Shown here: positions 10,919 through 20,677 of the stretch, one piece after another
Position numbering within the stretch: position 1 is the stretch's first letter
How the letters are laid out: each line of letters starts with the position of its first letter
NCBI GenBank assembly: GCA_030068145.1
Contig: JAPJBO010000885.1
Location: forward strand, 30,149-94,148
DNA from: Diplonema papillatum
Taxonomy: Eukaryota; Euglenozoa; Diplonemea; Diplonemida; Diplonemidae
DNA length: 64,000 bases
Direction: 5' to 3'
Translations under genes and position numbers: made by a program
Notes under the pieces: generated by a model
Told to the model about the DNA's origin: nothing
The model's database searches: none
The model's input: only the letters and a program-made list of their open reading frames with translations

Positions 10919-11260
10919 ATGGCGAAAAAGCACGCACCGACCGAGCCGGCCCGAGCGACACCACCAAGGAAGGGGCAGAAAAGAGCCCGACTCCCGACAC
11001 CACCGAATGACCCGGCGGGAAAAGCCGGAAAAAAGCACGCGGCGCGAAAGCGCAACATTTCGAGAATGGAGCTGGATATCACCAGCCCTGCCACCTCGAC
11101 TTCATCCTCATCCATGTCAGGATCGCCCCCTCGAGCGACTGCTTCGGCAGGACAGCCGGCGCGAAAGCGCAACAAACGAAGAATGGAGCTGGATATCACC
11201 AGCCTATTATCACCGTCCTCGCCCGCTTTGAGATCGTCCTCGGACGACGTATTCAAATAA
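10919..11260 (+). CDS. Small basic protein with an internal duplication (hypothetical)
   Basis: 113 residues, strongly basic and Ser/Pro-rich, with no signal peptide or membrane segment. The first half is Lys/Arg-rich. A motif of about 13 residues (ARKRN followed by RMELDITS) occurs twice, near residues 43 and 80, and the duplicated DNA is better conserved than its surroundings. The KRKR-like clusters would suit a nuclear protein, but no family is recognised. It lies between two copies of a repeat module (10796-10880 and 11276-11445). The duplication and the repeat setting make coding status uncertain. The ATG at 10919 is the first in frame; an overlapping frame from 10872 is less convincing. 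Confidence 0.35.
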   Translation: MAKKHAPTEPARATPPRKGQKRARLPTPPNDPAGKAGKKHAARKRNISRMELDITSPATSTSSSSMSGSPPRATASAGQPARKRNKRRMELDITSLLSPSSPALRSSSDDVFK

Positions 11261-11275
11261 CCCTAGCCTATGACA

Positions 11276-11445
11276 AATGCAAGCTTACCCCTGTGGTACC
11301 TGCATTTCAAGTTCACACTGCTTAACGGCACAGTGCATGTTGATCTATGTGGTTCATGTACTTAAAAGAACTCAATGCTTAACGGCTTATCACGTGGGCG
11401 GCCCTGAGATTACCCCCTCAGGTGACACCACTTTATCTTTAGCCA
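11276..11445 (+). repeat. Dispersed module with TTAACGG motifs, copy 1
   Basis: Shares order and sequence with 12060-12175: TTAACGGCACAGTGCATG, GTTCATGTACTTAAAAG, TGCTTAACGGCTTATCACG, then CCTCAGGTGACACCACT. Copy 2 is about 80% identical by eye. Confidence 0.75.
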
Positions 11446-11966
11446 TACTTCAAGTTCCTTTCATTCGGCGAAACGATGCCGAAGACTGCCGCCGCACGAC
11501 ACAACAGAAACGAAGAATGCACTCGGCACACCTCAGACATGCAGACAGAAGTGCATACGGATTCATCCTCGGGATGCGGATGCTTCATGTGGTTTCAGCC
11601 GGTTCCTGGCTGGGATGAATCCCACTTTTTTTAGCTTACATCAAAACCCGGAGCAATACCGTCAGCTCACAACCGGTTCAGGAAAACCGGAGAAATCAGC
11701 CCCAACTTTGATCCCTGGAAAAGAATACCCAATGCCCAAGAACGAAAGCAAGATCTTCCGGATTACAACAGCCCTGCTCAACAGTTTGTGCCGGGGTGCG
11801 AGTTTTTGTGCCAGAGTTCTAGTGGACTGTGCGAGCCACGCTGCGAGGATCGTCATTCTGCATCGTTAGGTTTGCAACTACTCCTGAAAGCTGACCCGCT
11901 TCTTTTTAGGTTGGGAGCTCTGAACGACCCACGTCTTTTCAGTCTTGTTGGCATGCTAACAGAGAG
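11446..11966. other. Unassigned stretch, possible diverged rRNA
   Basis: No gene. 11870-11960 has a weak resemblance to LSU domain VI (see rejected items). It is followed by the same module that follows the LSU 5' piece. Confidence 0.35.
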
Positions 11967-12175
11967 AGTGCCAACAGTACTCTTTCCACACTGTAGTTGA
12001 TCCACACAATCCAGCATACTTATACACAAGGTGTCACGGGATAAGCCGACAGCCGCTGCTCAACGGCAGTAGTAGCGCATGCTGATCCATGTGGTCCATG
12101 TACTCAAAAGTTCCCAGCGCTCAACGGCTTTACCACGCGGGTGGCCCACCCCTCAGGTGACACCACTGGTTTACC
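11967..12175 (+). repeat. Repeat modules, copy 2
   Basis: GAGAGTGCCAACAGTACTC, then GGTGTCACGGGATAAGCCGA and GCTGCTCAACGGC, then the module of 11276-11445 ending CCCCTCAGGTGACACCACT. The two module types are directly joined here, but separated by the 113-residue open frame in the first occurrence. Confidence 0.7.
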
Positions 12176-12644
12176 TTTGACCAGACTTGCTCCTGCGTGA
12201 GCTTTCAACTGGAACCTACCGGGCAGAAAAAGTGGTCACCAGATCTCTGGCACAAAGAGCGCCCCAGTTATAAACAAGCTTTCTTTCTGAATGAGCACCC
12301 GCTTTGTAGGATATACTCGAGGAGCGCCGCCTGCAGCTAAAAAAAAAAAAAAAAAAGGAAAGCAATACCAAATGGTACCCCCGAAAGCCGAAGTAGCGAA
12401 GTACGCAAGAACTCCGCACATACTACGCGGGCTAACTAAGCTCAAAGATCGACTTATACGCAGGAACTACGCAAGTGTGATGGACCTTTCTTCGGAGGGG
12501 CTCACGCACTCAAAGATCGACTTAAACGCAGGAACTACGCAATACGGGGGTTTCGGGGGAACCAAAAAAAAAAAAAAATATACAAAAAATAAAAAAATGC
12601 GCGTGGGGGGTCCAAGATTAAATTCAAAGCGAATTTCTTCTTGG
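12176..12644. other. Gene-free stretch with a partial R13 module
   Basis: 12291-12340 is a diverged R13 copy (GCACCCGCTTTGTAGGATAT). A 40-bp direct repeat (CTCAAAGATCGACTTA ... CAGGAACTACGCAA) is at 12439-12476 and 12508-12542. No gene supported. Confidence 0.5.
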
Positions 12645-12791
12645 TGTCGGTCGCAACACTTACAAACATGGCTAGCCGTAGTTACAGTGTATATGCATAC
12701 CTACTACCCTCATACTACCCGCCTCACAGCCTCAATGGTCAACCGGAGACCCTAAAACACCGAACCTCTAAACCACAATTAACGCTAGAAA
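12645..12791 (+). repeat. R9 dispersed repeat, copy 2
   Basis: Near-identical to 8424-8566, same orientation. Confidence 0.85.
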
Positions 12792-13074
12792 AAAGGGCAA
12801 AGGAGGAAATGTGTACAGTCCCACACGAAACCCAGCTACGTCTGGGTTTAGTGCCGGGGCGTATGCAAAGAAAGGACCCCCCGCGCCTTTTGTAGTTTGC
12901 GTTACCCACCCTCGCCCTGCGCTCGGTGTTCACACCAGGTGGGTCCCCCGAGTATTTTCCCGTGCAACACCCTTCCGCCAAGCAATACAGCACCCCCCGA
13001 ACGATGATTCTAGCTCGTTGCGGGCAAGCCGTGGTCTGAAAAAAAGGAGGAAAACATAATATTATTACGGTAAT

Positions 13075-13228
13075 ACCTACCCCCCCCCCGGTGCATAAGA
13101 TGGATAGCCAACCCCCCCTTGATTAAGATGGATAACGGGCGAAAATCTTAAATACGGGGGTGAGGTACCCCTATTGTAGTCTACAGTGCAGTTTTTCATC
13201 CATCTTATGCACGGGGTGGGGTAGGTAG
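13075..13228. mobile_element. Inverted-repeat element (MITE-like), about 154 bp
   Basis: Starts TACCTACCCCC...GGTGCATAAGATGGAT and ends ATCCATCTTATGCAC...GGGGTAGGTA, so the termini are inverted copies of about 30 bp. A third internal copy (GATTAAGATGGATAACGGG) lies near 13120. No coding capacity. Confidence 0.7.
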
Positions 13229-13320
13229 TCTGAAAATAAAAAAAAGGACAGCTGTGCCACTTGCCAGCTTGACTGTTCACTTGCGGGACCCGCGCGTGGC
13301 AACTTGGCAAGCATTTTACT

Positions 13321-13417
13321 GAGACAGCAAAAACCGAGCGTAGCGAGCTTCTTGTGAGATGGTTTTATTGTCCAAACAACCAGACTTGGTCTCTCGTATT
13401 ATTTTCTCGCACAAAAA
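13321..13417 (+). mobile_element. 5'-end fragment of the tyrosine-recombinase retroelement
   Basis: About 97 bp matching the left end of the element at 49632: GAGACAGCAAAAACCGAGCG, AGCGAGCTT, TTGTGAGA.GGTTTTATT, TCCAAACAACCAG, TTCTC.CACAAAAAAA. Gag and later parts are absent and an R1 module follows directly. This is a solo end or truncated relic, and it confirms the left terminus of the full element. Confidence 0.8.
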
Positions 13418-13423
13418 AATCAT

Positions 13424-13485
13424 CAACGGTCACACGGAGACCCTAAACCCCCGGAATTTCAAGCGAGCCTTAATTCTAAAACGTG
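13424..13485 (+). repeat. R1 dispersed repeat
   Basis: CGGTCACACGGAGACCC core with a duplicated end (TTAATTCTAAAACGTGAAC then TTGCACTCTAAAAATG). Confidence 0.7.
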
Positions 13486-13977
13486 AACTTGCACTCTAAA
13501 AATGCCATGTTGGCATATCTCGAACAAGTCTTGCATGGCCACGCCTCGGTAATCTCAAATGGCGGAGCCAACAGTTCCACCGAAAGAATCGTTCGCGGTT
13601 CAAGAAGAGGGGATGTCGATTCGAATGGTTATGGATGATATGCCACATGCTTGAACGACATCCTCCTCCTCCGTGGAGGCTCCAGATCCAAGTCAGCATA
13701 CTCGGACGGGCTCGATGAATTGGTCAAGGGGAAGTGCCCAGTGTTACTATGTCTCGGTGCGCGCGAGACTTTCGCCACGCGGAGGGGAGGTCGGTGAGAG
13801 TTCACCCATCTCCCTCGTCTCCACACCAATCAGTCTCTCCACGCCTCAGCCCGGCGAACTTGCCTCATCACTCGCTCCCTCTCCCACAGCAACGATTCCA
13901 GCCCCCCGATTAGACCAGGGCAAAAACCAAGTACACAGGCGTGTTTGCGTGGACGCTACGCAAACCTGAAACCCGAA
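13486..13977. other. Unassigned stretch
   Basis: More coding-like composition than its neighbours: overlapping frames of 98 residues (+, 13673) and 66 residues (-, 13829), but no recognisable domain. It may be the remains of an element that followed the retroelement fragment. Not called as a gene. Confidence 0.3.
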
Positions 13978-14046
13978 TCTAAATCCGGGTGGCAGATTTG
14001 GCAAATAATCATGATCAGATGATGCTACTCAGGCGGTATCAGTTTC
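13978..14046 (-). repeat. R5 repeat, partial, inverted
   Basis: Diverged copy in reverse orientation around ATGATCATGATC, ending GTATCAGTTTCTTTGGCTGAAG. Compare 14343-14515. Confidence 0.55.
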
Positions 14047-14079
14047 TTTGGCTGAAGAAGAAAGAAGAAAAATAAAAAG

Positions 14080-14329
14080 GTGACGGTCAACCACAGCTTG
14101 CAAAGCTTGAGTCGGAGGCAGCACAGTGCCACAACCCCGTCCGCTTTGCCCTATGGCTGACCGTCTCGCCGAGCTTGTGTTCAGCGCAAGCGCCAAGCCC
14201 CAAGGTGCGCCACGCCTTGATGCTTTAGTTTGGGAAATCGGTAGCCACTTGACCCGTAGGCCCGTGGCTCTGCAGTACCGCCGAACACGTGAAGCTTGGC
14301 TCCCGTATAGCAGGCTTTCCCTGGTACCT
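14080..14329 (+). repeat. R4 dispersed repeat (250 bp), copy 1
   Basis: Runs from GTGACGGTCAACCACAGC to CTTTCCCTGGTACC. Near-identical copies lie at 27265-27494 (internal deletion) and 30930-31180, with a partial copy at 60268-60396. The frames across it are not conserved between copies because of indels, so it is not a protein gene. Confidence 0.85.
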
Positions 14330-14342
14330 TCTTTGGCTGAAC

Positions 14343-14515
14343 AATAAAAAAGCCGTACACCGCGAGAGTAGGAGAAAGTAGAAACGGAAACTGGAGTTTT
14401 CGTTGACCGCACAAATCCTGGACGTGGTTTCCGGTGGCAAGTTGACAAATGATCATGATCAGAAGGTCCTACTTGGGCGGTTCAGTTTCCTCATGTGGCT
14501 AAAAAAAAGCCTCAC
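14343..14515 (-). repeat. R5 dispersed repeat, inverted copy
   Basis: Reverse complement of 34088-34257 and 31250-31391: contains ATGATCATGATCAGAAGGTCC and GGGCGGTTCAGTTTCCTCA. It is one of the few modules found in both orientations. Confidence 0.8.
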
Positions 14516-14826
14516 ACGAAGCTGAACCCCACAAGCACAAAGGTCGAAAGACGCCATTCTGTTCTGCCAGTACAGCAAGTCCCAAGTGCAGGGTGGCCAT
14601 GTGCTGCAAACTGGAACACACTACTCCACTACCCGGTGTTGGAGCAGACCGTGTGTACGTAAACACAGCACCGCCGGAAAACTGTTTTACCCTGTTTAGA
14701 CGGTCAAAAAAAGAAAACTGGAACTCTCGTTTCTGCCCCACCCCGCCCCTCTCTTTTTCCTTGTGGCAAACTTAACCAAAAGTGAGAATCGACAGTGCGC
14801 ACAAACAAGAGAAAGCGCCATACTAC
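14516..14826. other. Gene-free stretch
   Basis: No recognisable gene or repeat family. Confidence 0.4.
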
Positions 14827-14940
14827 TGTTTCTGCTAACAATCCATTTGTTGGTACGAAAAAGTAGGAGTCACAACAACAACATACATGCAACTTACCAA
14901 AACAGGCAAGTTTCACTAGCGCTGCACACAATAAAAAGGA
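14827..14940 (+). repeat. R2 dispersed repeat, diverged copy
   Basis: GCTAACAATCCATTTGTTGG, ACTTACCAAAACAGGCAAG and CACTAGCGCTGCACAC correspond to R2 with many changes. Confidence 0.65.
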
Positions 14941-15045
14941 AGACCGCTACCTCATTATAACAAATTGTCGGCCCCCCCGGTCCACGGTGCTTTTTGGCAC
15001 CAATTCGTAGCCGAGGCGGCTCGGCCCTGTAGGAGCCCTTATTAT

Positions 15046-15251
15046 AGTGATCAAACGATTCGCATGCGATAATAATCACCGCATTATCGCACAAAAGTTA
15101 AAGCATGTAATCGGCATGCGATAATATGCGATAGCCCATCGTACTGTGTTTGCCCCGGGTTTCATCGTGCGGTATTGCGAATGAAAATGCGGTAATTGGC
15201 GCCAAACTCCCAAATGCGAAACTATGCGATAGTGCGAATCGTTTGACCACT
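15046..15251. mobile_element. Inverted-repeat element, about 206 bp
   Basis: Begins AGTGATCAAACGATTCGCA and ends TGCGAATCGTTTGACCACT, inverted termini of 19 bp with one mismatch. The interior repeats GCATGCGATAAT and GCGATAG motifs. No open frame and no clear target duplication. Confidence 0.7.
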
Positions 15252-15278
15252 GTGCCTGTACGAACTAAACTGTTGTAC

Positions 15279-15488
15279 CATGCAGGGTCAAAACCTTGTG
15301 TCTTTTTGGAAATGGCCAAACAAAAAATTCCAGAAAAAAATTGGGTTTTTTGAATTTTAAAATTTTGGAACAAACTCTGCGGTAATTTTTGATGACGTTG
15401 AGCAATTTTTTTTCTCCAAAATATTTTTTTGGAGGCCATCGGCCCCGCGGGAGCGTTTTAAAAAGACACAAGGTTTTGACCCTGCATG
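15279..15488 (+). mobile_element. CATGCAGGG MITE, copy 1 (TSD GTAC)
   Basis: 210 bp with inverted termini CATGCAGGGTCAAAACC...TTTTGACCCTGCATG, extended inward to GTGTCTTTTT/AAAAAGACAC. It is flanked by direct GTAC at 15275-15278 and 15489-15492. The interior includes TTGGGTTTTTTGAATTTTAA and CCATCGGCCCCGCGGGAGCG. No coding capacity. Confidence 0.9.
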
Positions 15489-15559
15489 GTACACTTCCGT
15501 CCCCTTTGAGACAGAGAGAAGTGCGGCTGAAAGTTTCTCAGAGACACCCTAGCTGGCCC

Positions 15560-15775
15560 AGCCAAATTCAGATGGTTGCCCTGTCTGCAGACGTAGAGCA
15601 TAAGGGTAAAAGCTTGCTCGATACACGATCTTCAGTACCGATCCTCGGTGTGAAAGCATGGCCTAACGATCCTTTGGTCTCGCTTCATGTTCAAGGGATG
15701 AAGCCGGAGGTGACAGAAAATTACCACAGGGATAACTGGCTTGTGGCAGCACTCAAGCGCCGCTGAGAATGGGCC
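15560..15775 (+). rRNA. LSU (28S) rRNA fragment, domain V (peptidyl-transferase region)
   Basis: Conserved landmarks in order: AAGGGTAAAAGCTTGCT, TTCAGTACCGAT, GTGAAAGCATGGCCTAACG, ATCCTTTGGTCTCGC, GGAGGTGACAGAAAATTACC, ACAGGGATAACTGGCTTGTG, GCAGCACTCAAGCG. The catalytic-centre stretch is intact, whereas peripheral helices differ. The 5' side enters through CTGTCTGCAGACGTAGAGC, which can replace the canonical short stem. Similarity ends near 15775, where an R10 module begins; the rest of domains V and VI does not follow. Confidence 0.9.
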
Positions 15776-15780
15776 GCCCG

Positions 15781-16365
15781 ATGCAGTTTTCGCGCCAAGG
15801 AAAAAAGCGGCTGATTCATAGGGTTAGCGCCAGTTTCAATTGCAAGGCAAAATCCTCACATTTTGAAAAAAAAAAAAAAAAAAGATGAAAAAAAAACCCA
15901 ACGATTTAAAAGCTACAGTTTCTGTACTTTATTGGTTGTACACGATTTTGAGGAGCCGGCTGATTTTTGGAAGGTCTGCCGATCAGATGGGGTTTACCAT
16001 GCAGGGTCAAAACCTTGTGTCTTTTTGGAAATGGCAAAAAAAAAAGTTTCCGGAAAAAAATTGGGTTTTTCGAATTTCAAAATTTTGGAACAAACTCTGC
16101 AGTATTTTTTGATGAAGTTGAGCAATTTTTTTTTTCCAACTTTTTTTTTTTGGGGTCCATCGGCCCCGCGGGAGCGTTTTAAAAAGACACAAGGGTTTGA
16201 CCCTGCATGTTACGACAGCATCTTGCCGGTGCGTCAAGCTGATTGAGCGGCATAGCCAACGCTTACACAGTTGAAAATCGGCTGATTACATGTGCGAGTC
16301 TGCAGGTAAAGAAGGGCTCGGAGTTTAATCAGCCGGCAAGCCGGCTGATCGCGCGCACACTGACC
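15781..16365 (+). repeat. R10 repeat, copy 1, split by a MITE
   Basis: Matches 27936-28205 piecewise: AAAAGCGGCTGATT, GCCGGCTGATTTTTGGAAGG, TTACGACA.CATCTTG, AATCAGCCGGCAAGCCGGCT, GATCGCGCGCACACTG. The MITE at 15998-16209 interrupts this copy, and 27936-28205 is the uninterrupted form. Confidence 0.8.
15998..16209 (+). mobile_element. CATGCAGGG MITE, copy 2 (TSD TTAC)
   Basis: 212 bp with the same termini and interior as copy 1. Direct TTAC lies at 15994-15997 and 16210-16213. The related locus near 28035 reads GGTTTTTACGACA with a single TTAC, which is the empty site and proves a 4-bp duplication. Confidence 0.92.
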
Positions 16366-16670
16366 CGATGGCTTGAAAAGAACCGACAGGTCCTTTTTAG
16401 GCCGCAGGCCACGGTGTGCGGTGTTGTGAGCACGCGACCGGAGACCTTGCCTAACGAGGAACCAACCCCCCCTGGTGGGCTAGTTTAACGCTTCCTGTCG
16501 TTGGAAACCAATGTAGGCATTCTATCAACAAAAAGACATCATTCCCCCCCCCCCGCTAGTGAAGGAATCAACCACCCCCCGGGTGGGCTAGTCTGACACA
16601 AGTTGGAAACAGGAAAAAAAAAAAAAAAAAAAAAACGAAGATCGAGGGTAGCACGCAAAGATTTCTCCCG
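16366..16670. other. Gene-free stretch with CCCCCCGGGTGGGCTAG repeats
   Basis: AACCCCCCCTGGTGGGCTAG (16465) and CACCCCCCGGGTGGGCTAG (16571) form a short direct repeat, followed by a poly-A run at 16615. No gene. Confidence 0.45.
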
Positions 16671-16735
16671 ACGATGGCCACCCGGAGACTTTAAAACTCT
16701 GGATCCTCCCCGAGGGAACTTTCACTCTGAAACAA
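16671..16735 (+). repeat. R1 dispersed repeat, diverged
   Basis: GGCCACCCGGAGACTTTAAAA core with an altered middle (CTCTGGATCCTCCCCGAGGG) and the usual ACTTTCACTCTG end. Confidence 0.65.
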
Positions 16736-18179
16736 GTTGCACTCTCCAAAAAAAATGAAAAACGCTTAAAAACGAGAAAGAAAACAAACGGACATGAACG
16801 AGAGGATCTGGCCTCCAGGTAGGGATGCATACTTGTCACATTCTGCGTGCATCCTGCCTTCCTTTCTTCGTGCAATCATAGCTACCCGCACTTGTGCATT
16901 GTTTTCTCTTAGCCCCCCTACGGACAGAGGAGATGGAGCAGAAAGTCTTCCGAGGAAGCTCAAACTCAAGAGTTTTCGGAGACGAGGAACCTGGGGCTCC
17001 CTCGAAAGGTTCCGGAACACATCCGTTCACAGCCATTGAAAAGAGGGGTTATGGGGTTAAAAATTCCCTGAAAACCCGATGAGTGGCAAGATTTGGAGAT
17101 GCGTTCAAATCTTGCTCCTTCACTGGGTTTATGGCTGAGACGTGTGGACCTATTAGGATCGTCCAAACTTCTGTTGCGAGACAGCTTACCAGCTGTCTCG
17201 TGTTCACTGTATCATCCGTCCGAGGGGTTAGTTTGTACATGCAAAGAAGGGGCTTTCTTTCGACACACCGCCAACAGGGAAAGGACGTTCAAACCACACG
17301 ATCGGGGAAATACTCGAGGCGGCTGCCGGTTGCAAAAAAACCTCAAATACACCGATTACGTACGTCAAAACCAAAAGCACCCGTCAACTCATTTTCCGAC
17401 TGATTTCTTTTGTGGTAGAGGGGGGTGGGTCGAATAATAACAGTTATTTGACACACGTCTGGTTGTCTAAAAACACTACCACTATTTGATCCTGCTACTG
17501 TTCGGCTACTTTTTTATTATTCGACCCCCCCGCCCCTTAATTGTGTATATCCCGCCCGAAACAAATATGTGCCCGTACGTCCCGGTCCTTATCTCGCATT
17601 GCACCTTTCGTTGCGTTCACGTCAGGGGCAGAGTTGTGATGATGTTTTGGCTCTTCGCTCCATTCCCCTGGTTTCCTGGTCTCAAAACCAGTGGCTCCAG
17701 GATGCTGTCGTGTTGCTGCCACGACTTCCATTTTTTTGGAGTCAAAGCAGCTACGTCGAGACCGGATTATTTCACCCCCTGCTACAAACCGTCAAAACAG
17801 AACACATGAGGAAACGGGTGCCACAAAATACACAGTCTAAAAACATGAGACCAAAAACACGGGAAAGGAGAAAGGGTTGCTTGACATCCGAATTGCACTC
17901 CCCCCCGTCAAGTCCTTCCCTGGTTGTCGATTTTGTTTCATTGCTCCTCCGCTTCAAGGCATTCTGAACAACAAATGTCAAATCGTACCGCCTTGAACCA
18001 CCCTATCCTTGGGTCTGGGATCCATGCATGCCTCTGCAGACTGCATTGTTTACTCGCGATTTTGCAGAACCTGGCAAAATAAAGTAGCGCAATGCGGCCT
18101 AATCGCAGTGTGAGCGGTTCTCCCACCAACGCAACAAAGAACCCGGGATAAATGGAGCATCGAAAAAATGTCACCCCCC
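16736..18179. other. Unassigned stretch
   Basis: No gene accepted. 16920-17260 is less repetitive, with several overlapping frames of 60-114 residues on both strands, but none shows a domain. CGAGACAGCTTACCAGCTGTCTCG at 17178-17201 is a hairpin. It may contain unrecognised structured RNA. Confidence 0.35.
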
Positions 18180-18184
18180 CCCAC

Positions 18185-18400
18185 TCTTTTTCCTAGGGCA
18201 GATGCTGCTAGCCAACGTTTGCAAACGCGCGTTTGACAAGATTTATCAAACGCGAACTAAACTGGTTGTGGGGCGCTCCCTTCTTTTTTATGGCAACAAA
18301 CGCGTTTGTCATTATTAAGAAGAGACAGTTGGCAGCGTATCGTGTTAAACCTACCAAATAGGCGTGCGCCAACAAACAAACAAAAGTGCCGGCTCAATGG
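18185..18400 (+). repeat. R2 dispersed repeat, strongly diverged, with AAACGCG hairpins
   Basis: GACAGTTGGCAGCGTATCG, CCTACCAAATAGGCGTGCGC and AACAAACAAACAAAAGTGCC correspond to R2. The upstream part is rich in CGCGTTTG/CAAACGCG self-complementary motifs. Confidence 0.5.
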
Positions 18401-18675
18401 TACGTTTGTACTGAAGGGAACACTTCCGGAACAACGGTTGCACATGAAGGAGAAACCGAAGTCAACGAAAAAAAGTGCAAGTGCAGGAAACCCCCAGAGA
18501 GGCGTATACCCTGTACACGCGAAGAACAAGAAAATGTTGCCGTGTTCATCTTCATCACCCTCGGTCAGTTGATGCTGATCGCCCGCTACCTCGTGTATCG
18601 GTGCAAGTCCCAACACCGGAAAAATTCTTGTAAACGAACAAAACAAAACTACGCATCCCTTTTATCCCGCATTCT

Positions 18676-18975
18676 CTTCGAAGAAGACTCTACGCTAGCA
18701 TCAAACCTGCATATCATGCAGGGTCAAAACCTTGTGTCTTTTTGGTAAACGCTGCCACGGGGCCGATGACCCCAAGAGAAAAATTTAGGAAAAAAAAATT
18801 TTGCTCAACTTCATCAAAAATCACCGCAGTATGTGTTCCTTTTTTTTTTTTTTTTTTTTAAACCCCCAAAATTTTTCCAGAAAACCTGGGTGGCCATTTT
18901 TTTTTTGGAAAAAACCCCACTCACCAAAAAGACACCAGGTTTTGACCCTGCATGATATGGGAGGCAGTGTGGCCG
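18676..18975 (+). repeat. R3 hairpin repeat interrupted by a MITE
   Basis: Left part TTCGAAGAAGACTCTACGC, TAGCATCAAACCTGCATAT; right part ATATGGGAGGCAGTG. Other R3 copies read TAGCATCAACCATGCATGAG directly into AGGCAGTG, so this copy was split by the MITE at 18715-18954. Confidence 0.75.
18715..18954 (-). mobile_element. CATGCAGGG MITE, copy 3, inverted (TSD ATAT)
   Basis: 240 bp with the same termini as copies 1 and 2. The interior is in reverse complement (GGGGCCGATGACCCC, TGCTCAACTTCATCAAAAAT), so this copy is inserted in the opposite orientation. ATAT flanks it at 18711-18714 and 18955-18958. Confidence 0.88.
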
Positions 18976-19718
18976 GCCGGATGATTAAGCAAGAACATTT
19001 CCGGAGTTGGGGCTTGCACTGATAAACGAAGCAACGGACGATCAGCATCAACTGACCAAAGGTGATGAAAATGATAAGGCAAAAGTTTCTTGTTCTAAGC
19101 GTGTACAGGGTGTAAACCTCTCTGGGAGGGGGGGTTTATCCTGTATTAGCACTTTTTCGTTGGCTTCGTTTTCTATTTCATGTGCAACCGTTGTTCCGGA
19201 AATGTTCCCGTCAGTACAGATGTACTATAAAAAAAAGATTCTCCCCGCCCACGTCTTTCGTTCTTGCCTGAACATCACCCAATTATTTGCCCCACGCGCA
19301 GTACGTGGCATCTCGGTCACTCACTAATTTGTAACCGACCGCTTCGCCGTTTGTGTTCCTGCGCCTTCGTCTTGCGTCCGATTCTTCTGCACACAACGTT
19401 TCCTCTTCTTTTTTAACATAAGGCTTATGATAAGCGCCAGCTTGAAAGGAAATGCCCGACGATGCTGCCCGACAAAGAACAGAAGGAATCTCAAGTGCTG
19501 TGACTACCGAACCACGTGTTGAACGGACGTGAGGTCATGCGGGTCTACCCCTACACGACAAATCACACAAACACAACAGGTCAAAGTCCTGAGTGAGAAA
19601 ACAACACGGTGATGTAAGCGAAAAACAAATCAGATTGTGTTTGTATTGTATTTGCCCCTCTACGTCTAGATTTCCTCCCTTCCAATCGGAGTCAAAGCAG
19701 CTACGTCGAGAATCCTTT
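18976..19718. other. Gene-free stretch
   Basis: No gene. GCTTGAAAGGAAATGCCCGAC at 19440 is related to GCTTGGAAGGAAATGCTCGAC at 22168, a short dispersed motif. Confidence 0.45.
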
Positions 19719-19905
19719 TGTTAACAATGTATTGTTGGTACTAAAAATTAGTAGCTGGCAGCATACCACATGAACCTTACCAAAGCAGGTGAGTTCTGCT
19801 AGTACGCACAAACAAAAGAAAGCGCCATACTATTTCTCTCTCTCTCTCTCTCTCTCCCCCTGATGAGGCAGTGCTCTGCCTACACATTAAACTAAGATTT
19901 TACCC
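19719..19905 (+). repeat. R2 copy, TC microsatellite and R3 tail
   Basis: R2 at 19719-19832 (AACAATGTATTGTTGG, TGGCAGCATACCACATG, GTGAGTTCTGCTAGTACGC), then (TC)n at 19836-19857, then an R3 tail (TGAGGCAGTGCTCTGCCT, ACATTAAACTAAG) at 19861-19898. Confidence 0.75.
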
Positions 19906-20573
19906 CCCTACTGCTAACTATGACTTCCCCCCTCTCTCTCACACACATACTTGGCCTGTTAAGTTTTTGTCTCGGTTCAAAACACACCTATGGTACACGA
20001 ACCTCTCAGAAACATTCTTCCCGCACCGTGCCAAATAGCCGCTCGTGATAGGATAGAACCTGCGTCGCATTCGCAAAATCCACCTTCCCTCCAAAAAAAG
20101 AAGACAAGTCAGTGCTGCCTAGCGAGTCGCAGTCACAATCAGGGCGAGTGCCCTGAGTGGTTTAATTGATTGCTCAGACACGGTTGTAGGGGCCTTCTCC
20201 CCGTTGGCTGTGACGAGCTACGAACAGCCGCCTGCCAAACCAGACTCACACCGCTGTCCTGTCTGCAGACACTCAGGTTCCGCGCTGATGATGGTCCGCC
20301 TTGGCTTGAGGGACCCAAACACGACGCAGACGGGACCAGTGCGGTGTTGAGCACATACCCATTCCAAGCACGTTCTTGCAATCCCGCTCCCGAAAAAGTT
20401 TAACTTTAGAAACAGACACCGAAAGAACCCCCACGCACAGAAGTTGCGCACACATCCCAACGAAAGTCACTTGGGGACACTAAAATCCCGGAGTTCGAAG
20501 CCAACTTCGGCATCTTTTCGCGAAAGGAACCCAGCACGGCCTTCGGACACGTGCAGTTCCATCAGGCAAAATT
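19906..20573. other. Gene-free stretch
   Basis: GC-richer at 20150-20350 with no recognisable domain on either strand. 20469-20510 resembles a degraded R1 core (GGGGACACTAAAATCCCGGA). Confidence 0.4.
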
Positions 20574-20677
20574 CCCGTAACCATATAGCCCTTTCTTGCT
20601 CTAAGAGAACCCATTCATGAACGGTCACACGGAGACCCTGAAACCCCGGAATTTCAAGCGAACTTTAACTCTAAAAT
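20574..20677 (+). repeat. R1 dispersed repeat with TATAGCCC lead-in
   Basis: About 90% identical by eye to 5284-5388, including the lead-in GTAACCATATAGCCCTTTC. Confidence 0.8.

Noticed and set aside
11870-11965. Possible LSU domain VI piece (GAAAGCTGACCCGCTT, GCTCTGAACGACC, GGCATGCTAAC)
   Set aside because: Order resembles the end of LSU, but matches are short and the universal sarcin-ricin sequence AGTACGAGAGG is missing. Needs a covariance-model search.
16920-17230. Possible LSU domain III or small coding gene of about 114 codons
   Set aside because: Short fragments such as CGAAAGGTTCCGGAAC look rRNA-like, but no ordered set of landmarks is found, and the frames show no domain.
20225-20300. 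CCTGTCTGCAGAC shared with the LSU-V piece at 15581
   Set aside because: Thirteen bases only, no other LSU similarity around it.
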